36,581 nucleotides of DNA from Bacteroidia bacterium (GTDB lineage: Bacteria; Bacteroidota; Bacteroidia; Bacteroidales; CAJPTX01): assembly GCA_905373665.1 (NCBI GenBank), contig CAJPTV010000007.1, positions 1-36,581 on the forward strand, given 5' to 3'. The notes under the pieces were generated by a model that saw nothing but the letters and a program-made list of their open reading frames with translations, made no database searches and was not told the origin of the DNA. Shown here one piece after another: positions 24,919-33,180 of the stretch. The first letter of the stretch is position 1, and each line of letters starts with the position of its first letter. The position numbers were made by a program, and so were the translations under genes.

Positions 24919-27900
24919 AGACAAAGTACGTTTTACCTCTGTTTCTCGGTAAGCCTCGATCAGATCCCCCACCTTGATATCGTTATAGTTCTTAACGCTC
25001 ATACCACAATCCTGCCCTACGGTAACCTCTTTAGCCTCGTCTTTATAGTGCTTGAGGGTTAATAACTCGCTTGTGTAGACCACGATCCCGTCTCGTATGA
25101 TACGAACCTTGCTTCCTCGCAAGATCTTCCCTTCGCGCACCATACAACCTGCAATCGTCCCCACCTTGGAGATATGGAACAACTCTTTCACCTCGGCTGT
25201 CCCCAAGATTTCTTCCTTAACCTCAGGAGTCAACATCCCCTCCATGGCTTGACGCACCTCTTCGATAGCATCATAGATGACCGAATAAAGGTGAATATCA
25301 ATACCATTTTCCGAAGCCACACGCTTAGCCTCCATATTCGGACGAACTTGGAAACCGACAATGACCGCATCAGACGATTTTGCCAAAGAGACGTCAGTTT
25401 CCGTAATCTGCCCCACCCCCTTGTAGATGATAGCCACATTGATTTCGGGCGTAGAGAGCTTAAGCAGCGCATCCGAAAGCGCCTCCACAGAACCATCGAC
25501 GTCCGCCTTGATGATAAGCTTCAACTCCTTGAAATCGCCCAAGGCAATACGACGTCCCAGCTCATCCAATGTAATCGGTTTTTCAGAGTTCATCTTCTGC
25601 AAACGACGAATCCGACCGATCTTCGTAGCCATATCCCTAGCCTGCTTGTCGGTATCCACCACCAAGAGGTGATCCCCCGCTTGCGGCTTACCGTTCAAAC
25701 CAATCACCATGACAGGCAACGATGGCTCTGCTGAAAGAACACTCTTTGAATTGTCATTATCTACGGACACATGCAAGGAACGTACACGCCCATAATACTG
25801 CCCCGCAACGATACGATCGCCCTTGTGCAACGTACCATTACGCACAATCACGTTCACACAAGCCCCTAAACCCAACTTCTGCGAGACCTCCAAAACCACA
25901 GCATCTGCGTGCCGCTTGGGGTTTGCTTTCAGTTCCATAAGGCTTGCTTCAAGAAGCACCTTTTCCAAAAGCTTATCGACATTCGTACCCTGACGCGCAG
26001 AGATCTCTTGGCACTGATACTTTCCTCCGTACTCCTCAACCAGATAGTTCATATTAGCCAACTCATCCATCACGCGACGCGGGTTGGCCTCAGGCATATC
26101 GATCTTGTTGATAGCAAATACCATGTGCACGCCGTTGCTTGCAGCATGGTTCATTACCTCGACCGTCTGCGGTTGCACCCCTTCCACAGCCGAGATGACA
26201 ATAATCGCCACGTCGGCAATCTTCGCACCACGCGAACGCATGGCAGTGAAGGCTTCGTGCCCAGGGGTGTCAACAAGCACCATACGTTCCCCTCCGGGGA
26301 GTGTCACAATATCCGCAGTAATGCTCTGTGTAATTCCCCCTTCCTCTTGCTTTTGACGCTTGGTAATGAAGTTACAGAGCGACGTCTTCCCATGGTCTAC
26401 GTGACCAAATACCGTAAAGATCGGTATACGTGGCACGAGATCCTCGGGATTATCCTCCTCGGCGCTAAGCTCTTCTTCCAAGGTCGGTCCCACGAACTCC
26501 ACCTTAAAGCCGAATTCGTCCGCAACGAGCACCAACGCCTCTCCATCCAAACGCTGATTGATAGAAACCATCAGGTCTAGACTCAAGCACGCATCAATAA
26601 CCTCGGTAACGGGGACCTCCATCATACCAGCAAGCTCATTCACCGAAACGAACTCACTCACTTGCAATGTGCGACGTGCCTCCTCATTCCGCAAGTTCTC
26701 TTCCTCGCGGCGCACTTCTAACAAACTCCGCTTTTCCTTGCGCAATTTAGCCACCTTCGACCGAGCGTTTTCTCGTGCCGTGATTCGCGCACGCGTCTCC
26801 TTGTAACGCTCTTCGATTACATCACGTGTAATCTCTGGCTGCGGCTCGGGTTTCTTTGGCAACTTCTTCTTGTTGCGCCGATCGCCATCCCGTTGCTGCG
26901 AAGTATTATTCTTAAAATTCTGTTGTTGGGTAGAATGCCCACTTCCACCTCCCTGCGAAGAAGAGGATGAAGGGTAGGCATCTTCGCTACTCCCAATCTT
27001 TTTCCGACGACGTCGCTTCTGAATCGCCCCCCCGGGGGTCGCACTCGCCTCAGGCTTCCGTCGCGTTTTTTCTTCTAATGAAGCGAGGTCGATCTTCCCG
27101 ACCACGGTCGTCCCCGCCAGCTTCGTCACATTGGTTCTGAAGACCTCTTCAGTAACAGCCCCCTCTTTAGGAGCTTCCGCGACTGGCGTAGTCTCTATTT
27201 TCTCCTCGCGTTGCGATACAGGCTTAGGAGACTCTACGAGTACTTCCACCTTTGCTTCATACTGCTTACGTTTCCCATTTTTGGGCGACTGTTCCGTCAA
27301 GTCTATCGTACGAAGCACCTTGGGTTGTTGTACATGTGGCGTACGTGTTTCCACAAATTCGGGTTCACGTAGCTTATTCCCCATTTCAGAAGCCACGGTA
27401 GGAGATGGTGCAGGAGACTCTTTTGGAGATTCGACGACGACTTGTTCCGACTTTACCTCGGGCTTTTCGTTCGCAACAGCCTCTTTCTCTATCTTTACCT
27501 CCGCTCCAGCGGTCTCCTTTACCGAAGCGTTAGTTGCTGCCGCAATAGCAATAGGTTCTGAAGCTTGTTTCTCAACAGAAGGAGAAACAGGCTTGGTCTC
27601 TGTACGGGACGATGCCTTTTCCTCGTTCTTCTCTTCGTTTTCAACAAGGGGCTTTTTGGGCAGCGATTCCTGTTTCTTGTCAAGCTCCTTCGGCGTATCA
27701 AGCTGCTGTTCCGCCGTTGGTTCTACCTCCGCACCCTGAACAGTTCCTTCGGTCACCTCTGCTTTCGCCTTCTTCTGCGAAGGAGTGGGTTGGGGGGCAA
27801 CCTCCTCGGCAGGCGTATCCTGCTCCAACGAAATTTTCCCTTTGACCTTGACAGCAACCTTCGGCAGCTCGGTTTCCACAATGTCCGATACCGTCGTTGC

Positions 27901-28194
27901 GACCGCTTCCTCCTCGGCAGGGGCTGGCGTAGTCTTTTTCACGGTCTTTTTTCCCCCTGTACTTTTAGGCGCACGGGATGGTGCAGGACTCTTCTCTTCG
28001 TCAGTCAAGCCCTTTTTGTTAGGGAGTCCCCACTCCTTAAGGAGCACATCATAGGCCGCGTCTTCTATCTTCAGACTCGGGTTCGCTTCTACCTCGAAAC
28101 CGTGTTTCGCCAAAAACTCGACCAACGTATTTAAGCCGACGCCGTAATCTCGCACTAAGGCGTTGAGCCGTGGACTTTTCTTTTTCTCTGTCAT
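24916..28194 (-). CDS. infB: Translation initiation factor IF-2
   Basis: GTPase that places initiator tRNA on the 30S subunit. At 1092 residues it is long. The N-terminal IF2_N-like helix block (RLNALVRDYGVGLNTLVEFL, 9-28) is followed by about 380 residues of low-complexity Glu/Lys/Pro/Ala-rich sequence, with a basic patch (KRRRRKK) near 400. The conserved part then contains a second IF2_N-like block and the G domain (GHVDHGKT at 597-604, DTPGHEAF and NKID), followed by domains II to IV. All GTPase motifs are intact. It follows nusA by 53 bases in the conserved rimP-nusA-infB order. The disordered middle is usual for Bacteroidota IF-2. Confidence 0.98.
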   Translation of the reverse strand: MTEKKKSPRLNALVRDYGVGLNTLVEFLAKHGFEVEANPSLKIEDAAYDVLLKEWGLPNKKGLTDEEKSPAPSRAPKSTGGKKTVKKTTPAPAEEEAVATTVSDIVETELPKVAVKVKGKISLEQDTPAEEVAPQPTPSQKKAKAEVTEGTVQGAEVEPTAEQQLDTPKELDKKQESLPKKPLVENEEKNEEKASSRTETKPVSPSVEKQASEPIAIAAATNASVKETAGAEVKIEKEAVANEKPEVKSEQVVVESPKESPAPSPTVASEMGNKLREPEFVETRTPHVQQPKVLRTIDLTEQSPKNGKRKQYEAKVEVLVESPKPVSQREEKIETTPVAEAPKEGAVTEEVFRTNVTKLAGTTVVGKIDLASLEEKTRRKPEASATPGGAIQKRRRRKKIGSSEDAYPSSSSSQGGGSGHSTQQQNFKNNTSQQRDGDRRNKKKLPKKPEPQPEITRDVIEERYKETRARITARENARSKVAKLRKEKRSLLEVRREEENLRNEEARRTLQVSEFVSVNELAGMMEVPVTEVIDACLSLDLMVSINQRLDGEALVLVADEFGFKVEFVGPTLEEELSAEEDNPEDLVPRIPIFTVFGHVDHGKTSLCNFITKRQKQEEGGITQSITADIVTLPGGERMVLVDTPGHEAFTAMRSRGAKIADVAIIVISAVEGVQPQTVEVMNHAASNGVHMVFAINKIDMPEANPRRVMDELANMNYLVEEYGGKYQCQEISARQGTNVDKLLEKVLLEASLMELKANPKRHADAVVLEVSQKLGLGACVNVIVRNGTLHKGDRIVAGQYYGRVRSLHVSVDNDNSKSVLSAEPSLPVMVIGLNGKPQAGDHLLVVDTDKQARDMATKIGRIRRLQKMNSEKPITLDELGRRIALGDFKELKLIIKADVDGSVEALSDALLKLSTPEINVAIIYKGVGQITETDVSLAKSSDAVIVGFQVRPNMEAKRVASENGIDIHLYSVIYDAIEEVRQAMEGMLTPEVKEEILGTAEVKELFHISKVGTIAGCMVREGKILRGSKVRIIRDGIVVYTSELLTLKHYKDEAKEVTVGQDCGMSVKNYNDIKVGDLIEAYRETEVKRTLS

Positions 28195-28247
28195 ACAACG
28201 CTAAATAAAGCTCTTACAAAAAACTACTCGGACAACTTACGTTGGCA

Positions 28248-29489
28248 CTACTCATCAAACTCTCGTTGCAGGATCTGCAATACCTCGTTAATCGTTTCCT
28301 CTTCCAGATCCGTACGCTGGATAAGGAACTCTGGGCTCATCTTCAAGACACTGCGCGCGGTATCACACCCCACGCCCTTGAGCACCTCTATAATCCATGG
28401 TTCGATCTCATCGGCAAACTCCTCGAGATTGTAATCATCCTCCATCTCGTTATCAGAGTCGCGAAAGACATCTATCTTATAACCCGTTAACTCACTAGCC
28501 AACTTGATATTATAACCATTCTTACCAATCGCCAACGACACTTGGTCGGGCTTCAGGAACACCTCTAAGGTATGCCCATCATCCTTAATTTCCAAACGAG
28601 TCAATTTCGCGGGACTCAAAGCACGCGTGACATACACCCGTGGATCTGACGAATAGCTTATGACATCAATATTCTCATTACGCAACTCACGCACAATCCC
28701 ATGAATACGCGAGCCCTTCATGCCCACACATGCCCCAACGGGGTCTACACGGTCATCGTAAGACTCTACAGCGACCTTAGCACGCTCTCCTGGGATACGA
28801 ACCACTTTCTTTATGGTGATTAACCCATCAAAGATTTCCGGAACTTCCAACTCCATCAGACACTCTAAGAAGCGGGGGGAGGTACGCGAAACAAAAACGA
28901 GAGGCGAACTACGTCCCACCTCGACGCGATCAACGACCGCCCGTACACTGTCGCCTTTACGGAAGTGGTCTGAGGGTATCTGCTCAGATTTTGGCAAAAA
29001 GAGCTCGTTTTCTTCGTCGTCACGCAAGACAATCTCCCGTTTGCGAATCTGATACACCTCGGCAGTAACCAACAGCCCTACGCGCTTCCGATAGCGTTCG
29101 AAGAGGTTGTTGCGCTCCATCTCTGTGACACGGGAGGCGAGATTCTGACGGATAGCCAATATGTTACGGCGGGCAAACTGCTCAACCTTAATCTCTTCGG
29201 TATACTCCTCCCCTACCTCATAGTCATCTGCAGCAAGGCGCGCCTTAGAGAGTGGGATCTGGCGGTTCTCGTCCGTAAAGTCCTCATCTGCCACCACTTC
29301 TAGAATCCGGTATATCTCAAAGTCTCCTTTATCGACATTGATGATGACATCATAGTTCTCGTCAGACCCGTAATTCTTAACCAATATGGCACGAAAGACA
29401 TCCTCGAGGATCTCCTTCATGGTTTCTCGATCAATATTCTTCTGATCCTTAAACTCCGCAAACGACTGGATTAAATCCGAGCTCTTCAT
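28248..29489 (-). CDS. nusA: Transcription termination/antitermination factor NusA
   Basis: RNA polymerase-binding factor that modulates pausing, termination and antitermination. The 413-residue protein has the N-terminal RNAP-binding domain (about 1-130), an S1 domain (about 135-200) and two KH domains containing VGACVGMKGSRIHGIVREL and LAIGKNGYNIKLASELTGY. A short acidic and helical tail follows. The C-terminal acidic repeats of E. coli NusA are absent, which is the normal short form in many bacteria. The start lies 2 bases after the rimP stop, so the two are translationally coupled. The hairpin ahead of rimP could be a site of NusA feedback. Confidence 0.97.
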   Translation of the reverse strand: MKSSDLIQSFAEFKDQKNIDRETMKEILEDVFRAILVKNYGSDENYDVIINVDKGDFEIYRILEVVADEDFTDENRQIPLSKARLAADDYEVGEEYTEEIKVEQFARRNILAIRQNLASRVTEMERNNLFERYRKRVGLLVTAEVYQIRKREIVLRDDEENELFLPKSEQIPSDHFRKGDSVRAVVDRVEVGRSSPLVFVSRTSPRFLECLMELEVPEIFDGLITIKKVVRIPGERAKVAVESYDDRVDPVGACVGMKGSRIHGIVRELRNENIDVISYSSDPRVYVTRALSPAKLTRLEIKDDGHTLEVFLKPDQVSLAIGKNGYNIKLASELTGYKIDVFRDSDNEMEDDYNLEEFADEIEPWIIEVLKGVGCDTARSVLKMSPEFLIQRTDLEEETINEVLQILQREFDE

Positions 29490-29491
29490 AT

Positions 29492-29965
29492 CTACCTTTT
29501 TCCCAACTTAATAGTCACCCTCTGCGAGCCGCTAAACAAATAATCTCGCGTCCGCTGTACCCACACCGGACGCTTCTTTCCCTCTTGGCGCTCCTTGGCC
29601 TCGTATGTCAACGTAAAACCCTCTGCGCAGACGTGAGTAATCTCTCCCACCAACGTCCCCTCGGCATCGACGACTTCGACAGTCCGTCCGATACTCTTCT
29701 CATACTGACGAATATGCCGCAGTGGCGTAGTTAAACCAGGAGAGGAGACCATAAGCGCCACATCCCACCCCGCTTGTTCACACTTCTCACTAAGATACGA
29801 ACAAAGCGCAGCACACTCATCAGAGGAGATGCCTGCCGTCGTATCTGCTTCCACAACAAGAGACTCGCCCCCATCCTCGCTTCTCACGTCCACGAAGAAA
29901 AGAGCCTCATCTCGCGCACCATACTCAGCAAGCCACGACTCGACCTCTGACAACACAATCCCCAT
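29492..29965 (-). CDS. rimP: Ribosome maturation factor RimP
   Basis: Small-subunit assembly factor, about 157 residues. The RimP fold is seen in LFFVDV..., ISSDECAALCSYLSEK and the conserved WDVALMVSSPGLTTPLRH block, followed by an SH3-like C-terminal domain (VGEITHVCAEGFTLTYEAK). A GTG at 29989 would add eight residues, but ATG 29965 matches the usual RimP start (MGIVLSEVESWL) and leaves more room for a leader. It is first in the rimP-nusA-infB operon. The hairpin and U tract at 29996-30017 stand just ahead of it and could attenuate the operon. Confidence 0.92.
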   Translation of the reverse strand: MGIVLSEVESWLAEYGARDEALFFVDVRSEDGGESLVVEADTTAGISSDECAALCSYLSEKCEQAGWDVALMVSSPGLTTPLRHIRQYEKSIGRTVEVVDAEGTLVGEITHVCAEGFTLTYEAKERQEGKKRPVWVQRTRDYLFSGSQRVTIKLGKR

Positions 29966-29995
29966 ACTCAAAACGCCCAAGACGTTCACTACTAC

Positions 29996-30017
29996 AAAAA
30001 AAGGGGCATCCTGCCCC
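29996..30017 (-). terminator. Terminator or attenuator hairpin in front of rimP
   Basis: In minus-strand RNA, GGGGCA, the loop GGA and UGCCCC form a compact six-pair GC-rich hairpin followed by seven U. It lies only about 30 bases before the rimP ATG and just downstream of a candidate -7 box. As a terminator it would oppose expression of rimP-nusA-infB unless it is read through, so a regulated attenuator is likely. Confidence 0.75.
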
Positions 30018-30038
30018 GCCCCACATATTCAACCATCG

Positions 30039-30046
30039 CAAAGGTA
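30039..30046 (-). promoter_or_regulatory. Candidate -7 promoter box upstream of rimP
   Basis: TACCTTTG on the minus strand is a perfect TAnnTTTG. Transcription would begin around 30032, only about 15 bases before the attenuator-like hairpin. No TTG or TTTG -33 box is visible at 19-21 bases, only GTG. Confidence 0.45.
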
Positions 30047-30246
30047 ATAATAATTTGCAGATTACCACACGCCGAGCATACACACAGCCCACACTTGTCG
30101 CCTGCAACAAACACCCCTACACGACGATGAACAACCACACAATTCGCCACGAACACCCAACCTCTCCCCGCTCTCGACAAACCTCTTGCAGACGCTACAC
30201 ACCCATGAGAGGCGCAAAGAACCCTACGAGAGTAACCGAGAGAAGA
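30047..30246 (-). other. Non-coding stretch between tRNA-Arg terminator and rimP leader
   Basis: These 200 bases lie between the tRNA terminator and the rimP promoter. The plus strand is strongly A/C-rich, and the few open frames are short with unconvincing composition. I recognise no riboswitch, small RNA or repeat. Because a terminator-like hairpin closes the region at 29996-30017, a short untranslated RNA ending there is possible, but nothing in the primary sequence proves it. Confidence 0.35.
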
Positions 30247-30279
30247 AAACAAAAGAGGAGAACATTACGCGTCCTCCTC
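30247..30279 (-). terminator. Intrinsic terminator of the tRNA-Arg gene
   Basis: GAGGAGGA and UUCUCCUC form eight pairs (one G-U) around a nine-base loop on the minus strand, followed by UUUUGUUUU. It lies about 19 bases after the tRNA 3' end and separates the tRNA from rimP. Confidence 0.8.
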
Positions 30280-30297
30280 TTCGTATCCTCGTTTTTG

Positions 30298-30371
30298 TGA
30301 CTCCGCCAGGATTCAAACCTGGAACCTCCTGATCCGTAGTCAGGTGCACTATTCAGTTATGCTACGGAGCC
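30298..30371 (-). tRNA. tRNA-Arg (anticodon ACG)
   Basis: A full 74-base cloverleaf. The acceptor is GGCTCCG with CGGAGTC (one G-U), the D stem GCAT with GTGC, the anticodon stem CCTGA with TCAGG around loop CTACGGA, and the T stem CCAGG with CCTGG. The anticodon ACG reads CGN Arg codons and should be edited to ICG. CCA is not encoded. The D loop has G18-A19 and the T loop begins TTT, so the usual G19-C56 tertiary pair is replaced by a matching A19-U56; position 15-48 is A-U as well. The tRNA has its own -7 box upstream and a terminator downstream. Confidence 0.97.
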
Positions 30372-30387
30372 CCTTTCTTTCACACCA

Positions 30388-30395
30388 CAAAGGTA
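30388..30395 (-). promoter_or_regulatory. Candidate -7 promoter box of tRNA-Arg
   Basis: TACCTTTG on the minus strand lies 17 bases before the tRNA 5' end, giving a start roughly 10 bases ahead of the mature tRNA. The -33 side is poor (GTG at the expected spacing). Confidence 0.45.
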
Positions 30396-30473
30396 ATACT
30401 TTTTATTGAAGTAGCACCCTTTTCTCCAACTTTATTTTGTGCAAGCTCAGTTTTAGATTCCACGACAAGAGAC

Positions 30474-30905
30474 CTAAGCCTGTGCCGCTGCGGGTTGCTG
30501 CGCCAACTGTGCTAGTTGTGCGGCAGCAGCAAGCGCCTTCTTGGTCGGACGACGACGGAGACGCTCAGCGAGACGCTTCTTCCCCTTCATGTGGCGAACG
30601 TAGTAAACGCGTGAACGACGCACATCCCCGACCTTCAATACTTCTACGCCAGCAATGAACGGAGAATTCATTGGGAAAACACGCTCTACGAAGAACCCCT
30701 TACAGCTATTCTTTCGAACGGTAAAGCGCTTGTTCATCCCCTCGCCACGAACCTGTATCACCACTCCAGCATACTGCTGAATACGCTCCTTATTTCCTTC
30801 CTTGATCCTATAAGAGACATTCACCGTATCGCCACTCGTAAAATAGGGCATCTGTGGCACATCCTGTGCGCATGCCTGCTCGGCTATCTTAATTAACTGC
30901 TCCAT
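30474..30905 (-). CDS. rplS: 50S ribosomal protein L19
   Basis: Large-subunit protein at the 30S-50S interface. The conserved L19 core is clear: PYFTSGDTVNVSYRI, RIQQYAGVVIQVRGEG, FTVRKNSCKGFFVERVFP and RRSRVYYVRHMKGKKRL. Beyond the usual basic end (RRRPTKK), about 20 extra residues rich in Ala, Gln and Leu (AAAAQLAQLAQQPAAAQA) bring the length to 143, longer than the typical 115-120. The gene stands alone, with a strong Bacteroidota promoter upstream and the tRNA promoter downstream. The trmD-rplS linkage found in many bacteria is absent here. Confidence 0.97.
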   Translation of the reverse strand: MEQLIKIAEQACAQDVPQMPYFTSGDTVNVSYRIKEGNKERIQQYAGVVIQVRGEGMNKRFTVRKNSCKGFFVERVFPMNSPFIAGVEVLKVGDVRRSRVYYVRHMKGKKRLAERLRRRPTKKALAAAAQLAQLAQQPAAAQA

Positions 30906-30967
30906 TTCTTTACCACTCGCACTTCTTAACTGCTAGACTGCGCACATGCGCTCACTCAATTTCGTGG

Positions 30968-30999
30968 CAAAGGTAAGAAGTTTTACCAAACTACACAAA
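30968..30999 (-). promoter_or_regulatory. Bacteroidota promoter of rplS (-33 and -7 boxes)
   Basis: TTTG at 30999-30996 and TACCTTTG at 30975-30968 are separated by exactly 20 bases, the best promoter match in the window. The expected start is about 55 bases before the rplS ATG, in agreement with a strongly expressed ribosomal protein gene. Confidence 0.75.
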
Positions 31000-31016
31000 A
31001 GATGAGCAATAAAAAG

Positions 31017-31580
31017 CTATCCTTCAGTCCGACACCTCGCGGCTTCAAAAAAAATCATATTCTTTCCTTGCCGCCTCCCCTCTCGTATATACGTAGAACT
31101 GATGTCGAGCAAGGGCGCCTCTAACAGACGAATATTTCCTTGCTCCTGCCACGGCTGAGGGATTTCCTGCACCGCTCCGCGCGGATAAACCCAAATCGGA
31201 TAACGCGCCAAGATTTCCTCGCCGCGATACCAACGGGGAAGCGATACCAACGAATCGCCCCCGATCAACAAACCAAAACGATGTTCTGGGAAAAGGCTCT
31301 CTAGGCTTGTTAACGTACGGATCGTGTAGGAGGGACGTGGTAAGTTGTCCTCAATTTCAGAGATACGCAACCGCCTGTCGGCATAATAGGCTAACGACTC
31401 TCGCAGGGCCGCAACCCGCTCATGATAAGGCGTGATTGCGGTAAACTCCTTCAGCGGATTGTGAGGCGAGGGGACAAGCCACAACTCCTCGACCCACCCC
31501 GTATTGAGCAAATGCCCCATGATCGCGACATGCCCCACGTGCAGCGGATCAAATGTCCCGAAAAAGAGGGCAATGTCCAT
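31017..31580 (-). CDS. nadD: Nicotinate-nucleotide adenylyltransferase
   Basis: Cytoplasmic enzyme that joins ATP and nicotinate mononucleotide to give deamido-NAD. The nucleotidyltransferase motif FFGTFDPLHVGH (6-17, with both catalytic His) is intact. The NadD-specific WLVPSPHNPLKE, the GGDSLVSLPRWYRGEEIL block and the C-terminal ISSTYIRE are also present. The length of 187 residues is normal. It starts 3 bases after the gmk stop and closes the yicC-gmk-nadD unit, a common order in Bacteroidota. Confidence 0.96.
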   Translation of the reverse strand: MDIALFFGTFDPLHVGHVAIMGHLLNTGWVEELWLVPSPHNPLKEFTAITPYHERVAALRESLAYYADRRLRISEIEDNLPRPSYTIRTLTSLESLFPEHRFGLLIGGDSLVSLPRWYRGEEILARYPIWVYPRGAVQEIPQPWQEQGNIRLLEAPLLDISSTYIREGRRQGKNMIFFEAARCRTEG

Positions 31581-31583
31581 CCA

Positions 31584-32183
31584 CTAGGCAAAGGGGGGAC
31601 GTGCCAAGAAATCCCCGACGACCTGCTCCAGCTCCTGCTTGGCGCGCTCGAGTTGGTCGTTAATAACCACCCGATCAAACGAAGCTTGTTGCGACATTTC
31701 CCAATCGAAACGCGCGAGACGCTTTTCAAGCGATGCTTCACTCTCCGTCCCCCGTGCAATCAGACGTGCTTTCAAGACCTCGCGCGAGGGGGGCGCTACG
31801 AAGATGGTTAAGGCCAGATCGCCCAACGCCCGCTTGAGGTTGAGCGCTCCCTTCACATCAACGTCAAAAAGAACCACCTCGCGACGCCCCCAAAGGCGCT
31901 GCACCTCGCTACGGAGTGTCCCATAAAAACTCCCTGCATAGACCTCCTCCCACTCGAGAAAGTCGCCACGTTCGATACGACGACGAAATTCGGACTCTGG
32001 CAGGAAATAGTAATTAACCCCGTCCTGCTCGCCTTCGCGTGGCGCACGACTACATGCAGAGACCGAAAAGCGCAGATTGGGAAAGACCTCACAGAGGTGA
32101 TTGATCAACGTCGTTTTTCCAGCCCCAGAGGGAGCCGAAAATATCAACGCCTGCCCCAGCGGCGTCGAGCTTGTCTTTTCCAT
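31584..32183 (-). CDS. gmk: Guanylate kinase
   Basis: ATP-dependent phosphorylation of GMP to GDP. The P-loop APSGAGKTT lies at 17-25. The GMP-binding block with SRAPREGEQDGVNYYF (about 44-59) and the lid region (SREVLKARLIARGTESEASL) match the family. The 199-residue length is standard. It lies 3 bases after yicC and 3 bases before nadD on the same strand, which supports a single transcript. Confidence 0.97.
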   Translation of the reverse strand: MEKTSSTPLGQALIFSAPSGAGKTTLINHLCEVFPNLRFSVSACSRAPREGEQDGVNYYFLPESEFRRRIERGDFLEWEEVYAGSFYGTLRSEVQRLWGRREVVLFDVDVKGALNLKRALGDLALTIFVAPPSREVLKARLIARGTESEASLEKRLARFDWEMSQQASFDRVVINDQLERAKQELEQVVGDFLARPPFA

Positions 32184-32186
32184 CGC

Positions 32187-33080
32187 CTATAAGATATTCA
32201 GAACCTGTTCCTTGATTTTCTCTAACGCATCTTTCATGACGACCACCCAGTGCTGTATCGCCTGATCACAGGCCTTTGAGCCGAGCGTATTCATCTCACG
32301 CCCCATCTCTTGCGCAATGAAATTGAGCTTACGTCCCTGCGAATGCTCTTTTTCCAAAGCTTCGTCAAAGGTCAGACAATGCTGCGCAAGGCGTTTCAAC
32401 TCTTCGTTGACATCCAAGCGCTGAATATGGTAAAAAAGCTCTTGAGCTAGGCGACCGTCATCTACCGTGATGGCTTCTTTCGCCTTAAGACGCGCCAATT
32501 CCTCTTCAAAACGAAGGCGGAAAGCCTCAGGACGCGCATCCTTAATCTCATCGACGTGCGCAGCTGCCGCGCGAATCACCTTTAACTGTTCGGCAAAGTC
32601 ACGCGCCGTAGCCTCTGCTTCCTTGATGCGGAACTGATTCAGTTCATCGATGGCCTGCTTAAGAGCTTGGTGCAAGAGTATAAACTCTTGTTCGTCAGCA
32701 TTTTCTTCCTCTTTGTGCCAGACGCCTTCGGTTTGCATGGCTGCTGAGAATATCACGTCATCTGAGCAGTGCAACCCCTCTCGCACACAAGAAGCTTTTA
32801 ACAAATTCACCACGTGTGAGAACTGTGTCGTATTCAAGCCCGTAGAGAGAGGTTCGCACCCCTCCAGCCAAGAGAGCGAGACTTGCAGATCTACCTTGCC
32901 TCGCTCCAACCCCTCGGCAATTTCGTTGCGCACCAATGCTTCCTGACTCCGATAACGCAAGGGCAGACGAAAACCACCTAAATCTAAAACCTTACTATTC
33001 ACAGACTTTAATTCCACGGTAAGGGCGAGCCGCTCATTAGAAGCCGTACCTTTACCAAACCCCGTCATCGACCGAAGCAT
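32187..33080 (-). CDS. yicC: YicC/YloC-family endoribonuclease
   Basis: A 297-residue member of the YicC family; E. coli YicC acts in RNA turnover as an endoribonuclease. The diagnostic N-terminus MLRSMTGFGKG, the SVNSKVLDLGGFRLP block and the C-terminal REMNTLGSKACDQAIQHWVV (metal-site region with E and K) are present. It is first in the yicC-gmk-nadD unit; gmk starts 3 bases later, the arrangement also known from Gram-negative bacteria. A -7 box lies upstream, next to the tnaA terminator. Confidence 0.94.
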   Translation of the reverse strand: MLRSMTGFGKGTASNERLALTVELKSVNSKVLDLGGFRLPLRYRSQEALVRNEIAEGLERGKVDLQVSLSWLEGCEPLSTGLNTTQFSHVVNLLKASCVREGLHCSDDVIFSAAMQTEGVWHKEEENADEQEFILLHQALKQAIDELNQFRIKEAEATARDFAEQLKVIRAAAAHVDEIKDARPEAFRLRFEEELARLKAKEAITVDDGRLAQELFYHIQRLDVNEELKRLAQHCLTFDEALEKEHSQGRKLNFIAQEMGREMNTLGSKACDQAIQHWVVVMKDALEKIKEQVLNIL

Positions 33081-33117
33081 CTGCTATTCCTCTGATTAGA
33101 AAAACGTTCTCTATTCC

Positions 33118-33161
33118 CTAAAAAGAAAACCCAACGGAGCACGCCACAGCACCCCGTTGGG
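33118..33161 (-). terminator. Intrinsic terminator of tnaA
   Basis: CCCAACGG and CCGTTGGG form an eight-pair stem around a 16-base loop on the minus strand, followed by TTTTCTTTTT. It lies 20 bases after the tnaA stop and separates it from yicC. Confidence 0.85.
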
Positions 33162-33169
33162 CAAAAGTA
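33162..33169 (-). promoter_or_regulatory. Candidate -7 promoter box of yicC-gmk-nadD
   Basis: TACTTTTG on the minus strand fits TAnnTTTG and abuts the tnaA terminator stem. Transcription would start inside the stem, so the new transcript would lose part of the hairpin and escape termination. A TTG lies 23 bases upstream, slightly far. Confidence 0.38.
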
Positions 33170-33180
33170 CAAAAGAAGTA

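Noticed and set aside
25909..26580. 223-codon plus-strand open frame opposite infB
   Set aside because: Antisense to the IF-2 GTPase domain, whose motifs are fully conserved.
27131..27739. 202-codon Ser/Phe-rich plus-strand open frame opposite infB
   Set aside because: Antisense to the low-complexity IF-2 region; Ser/Phe richness simply mirrors Glu/Lys-rich codons.
29992..30252. 86-codon minus-strand open frame between tRNA-Arg and rimP
   Set aside because: Odd Cys/Val/Gly composition, no family resemblance, overlaps the promoter and terminator hairpin and starts inside the tRNA terminator region.
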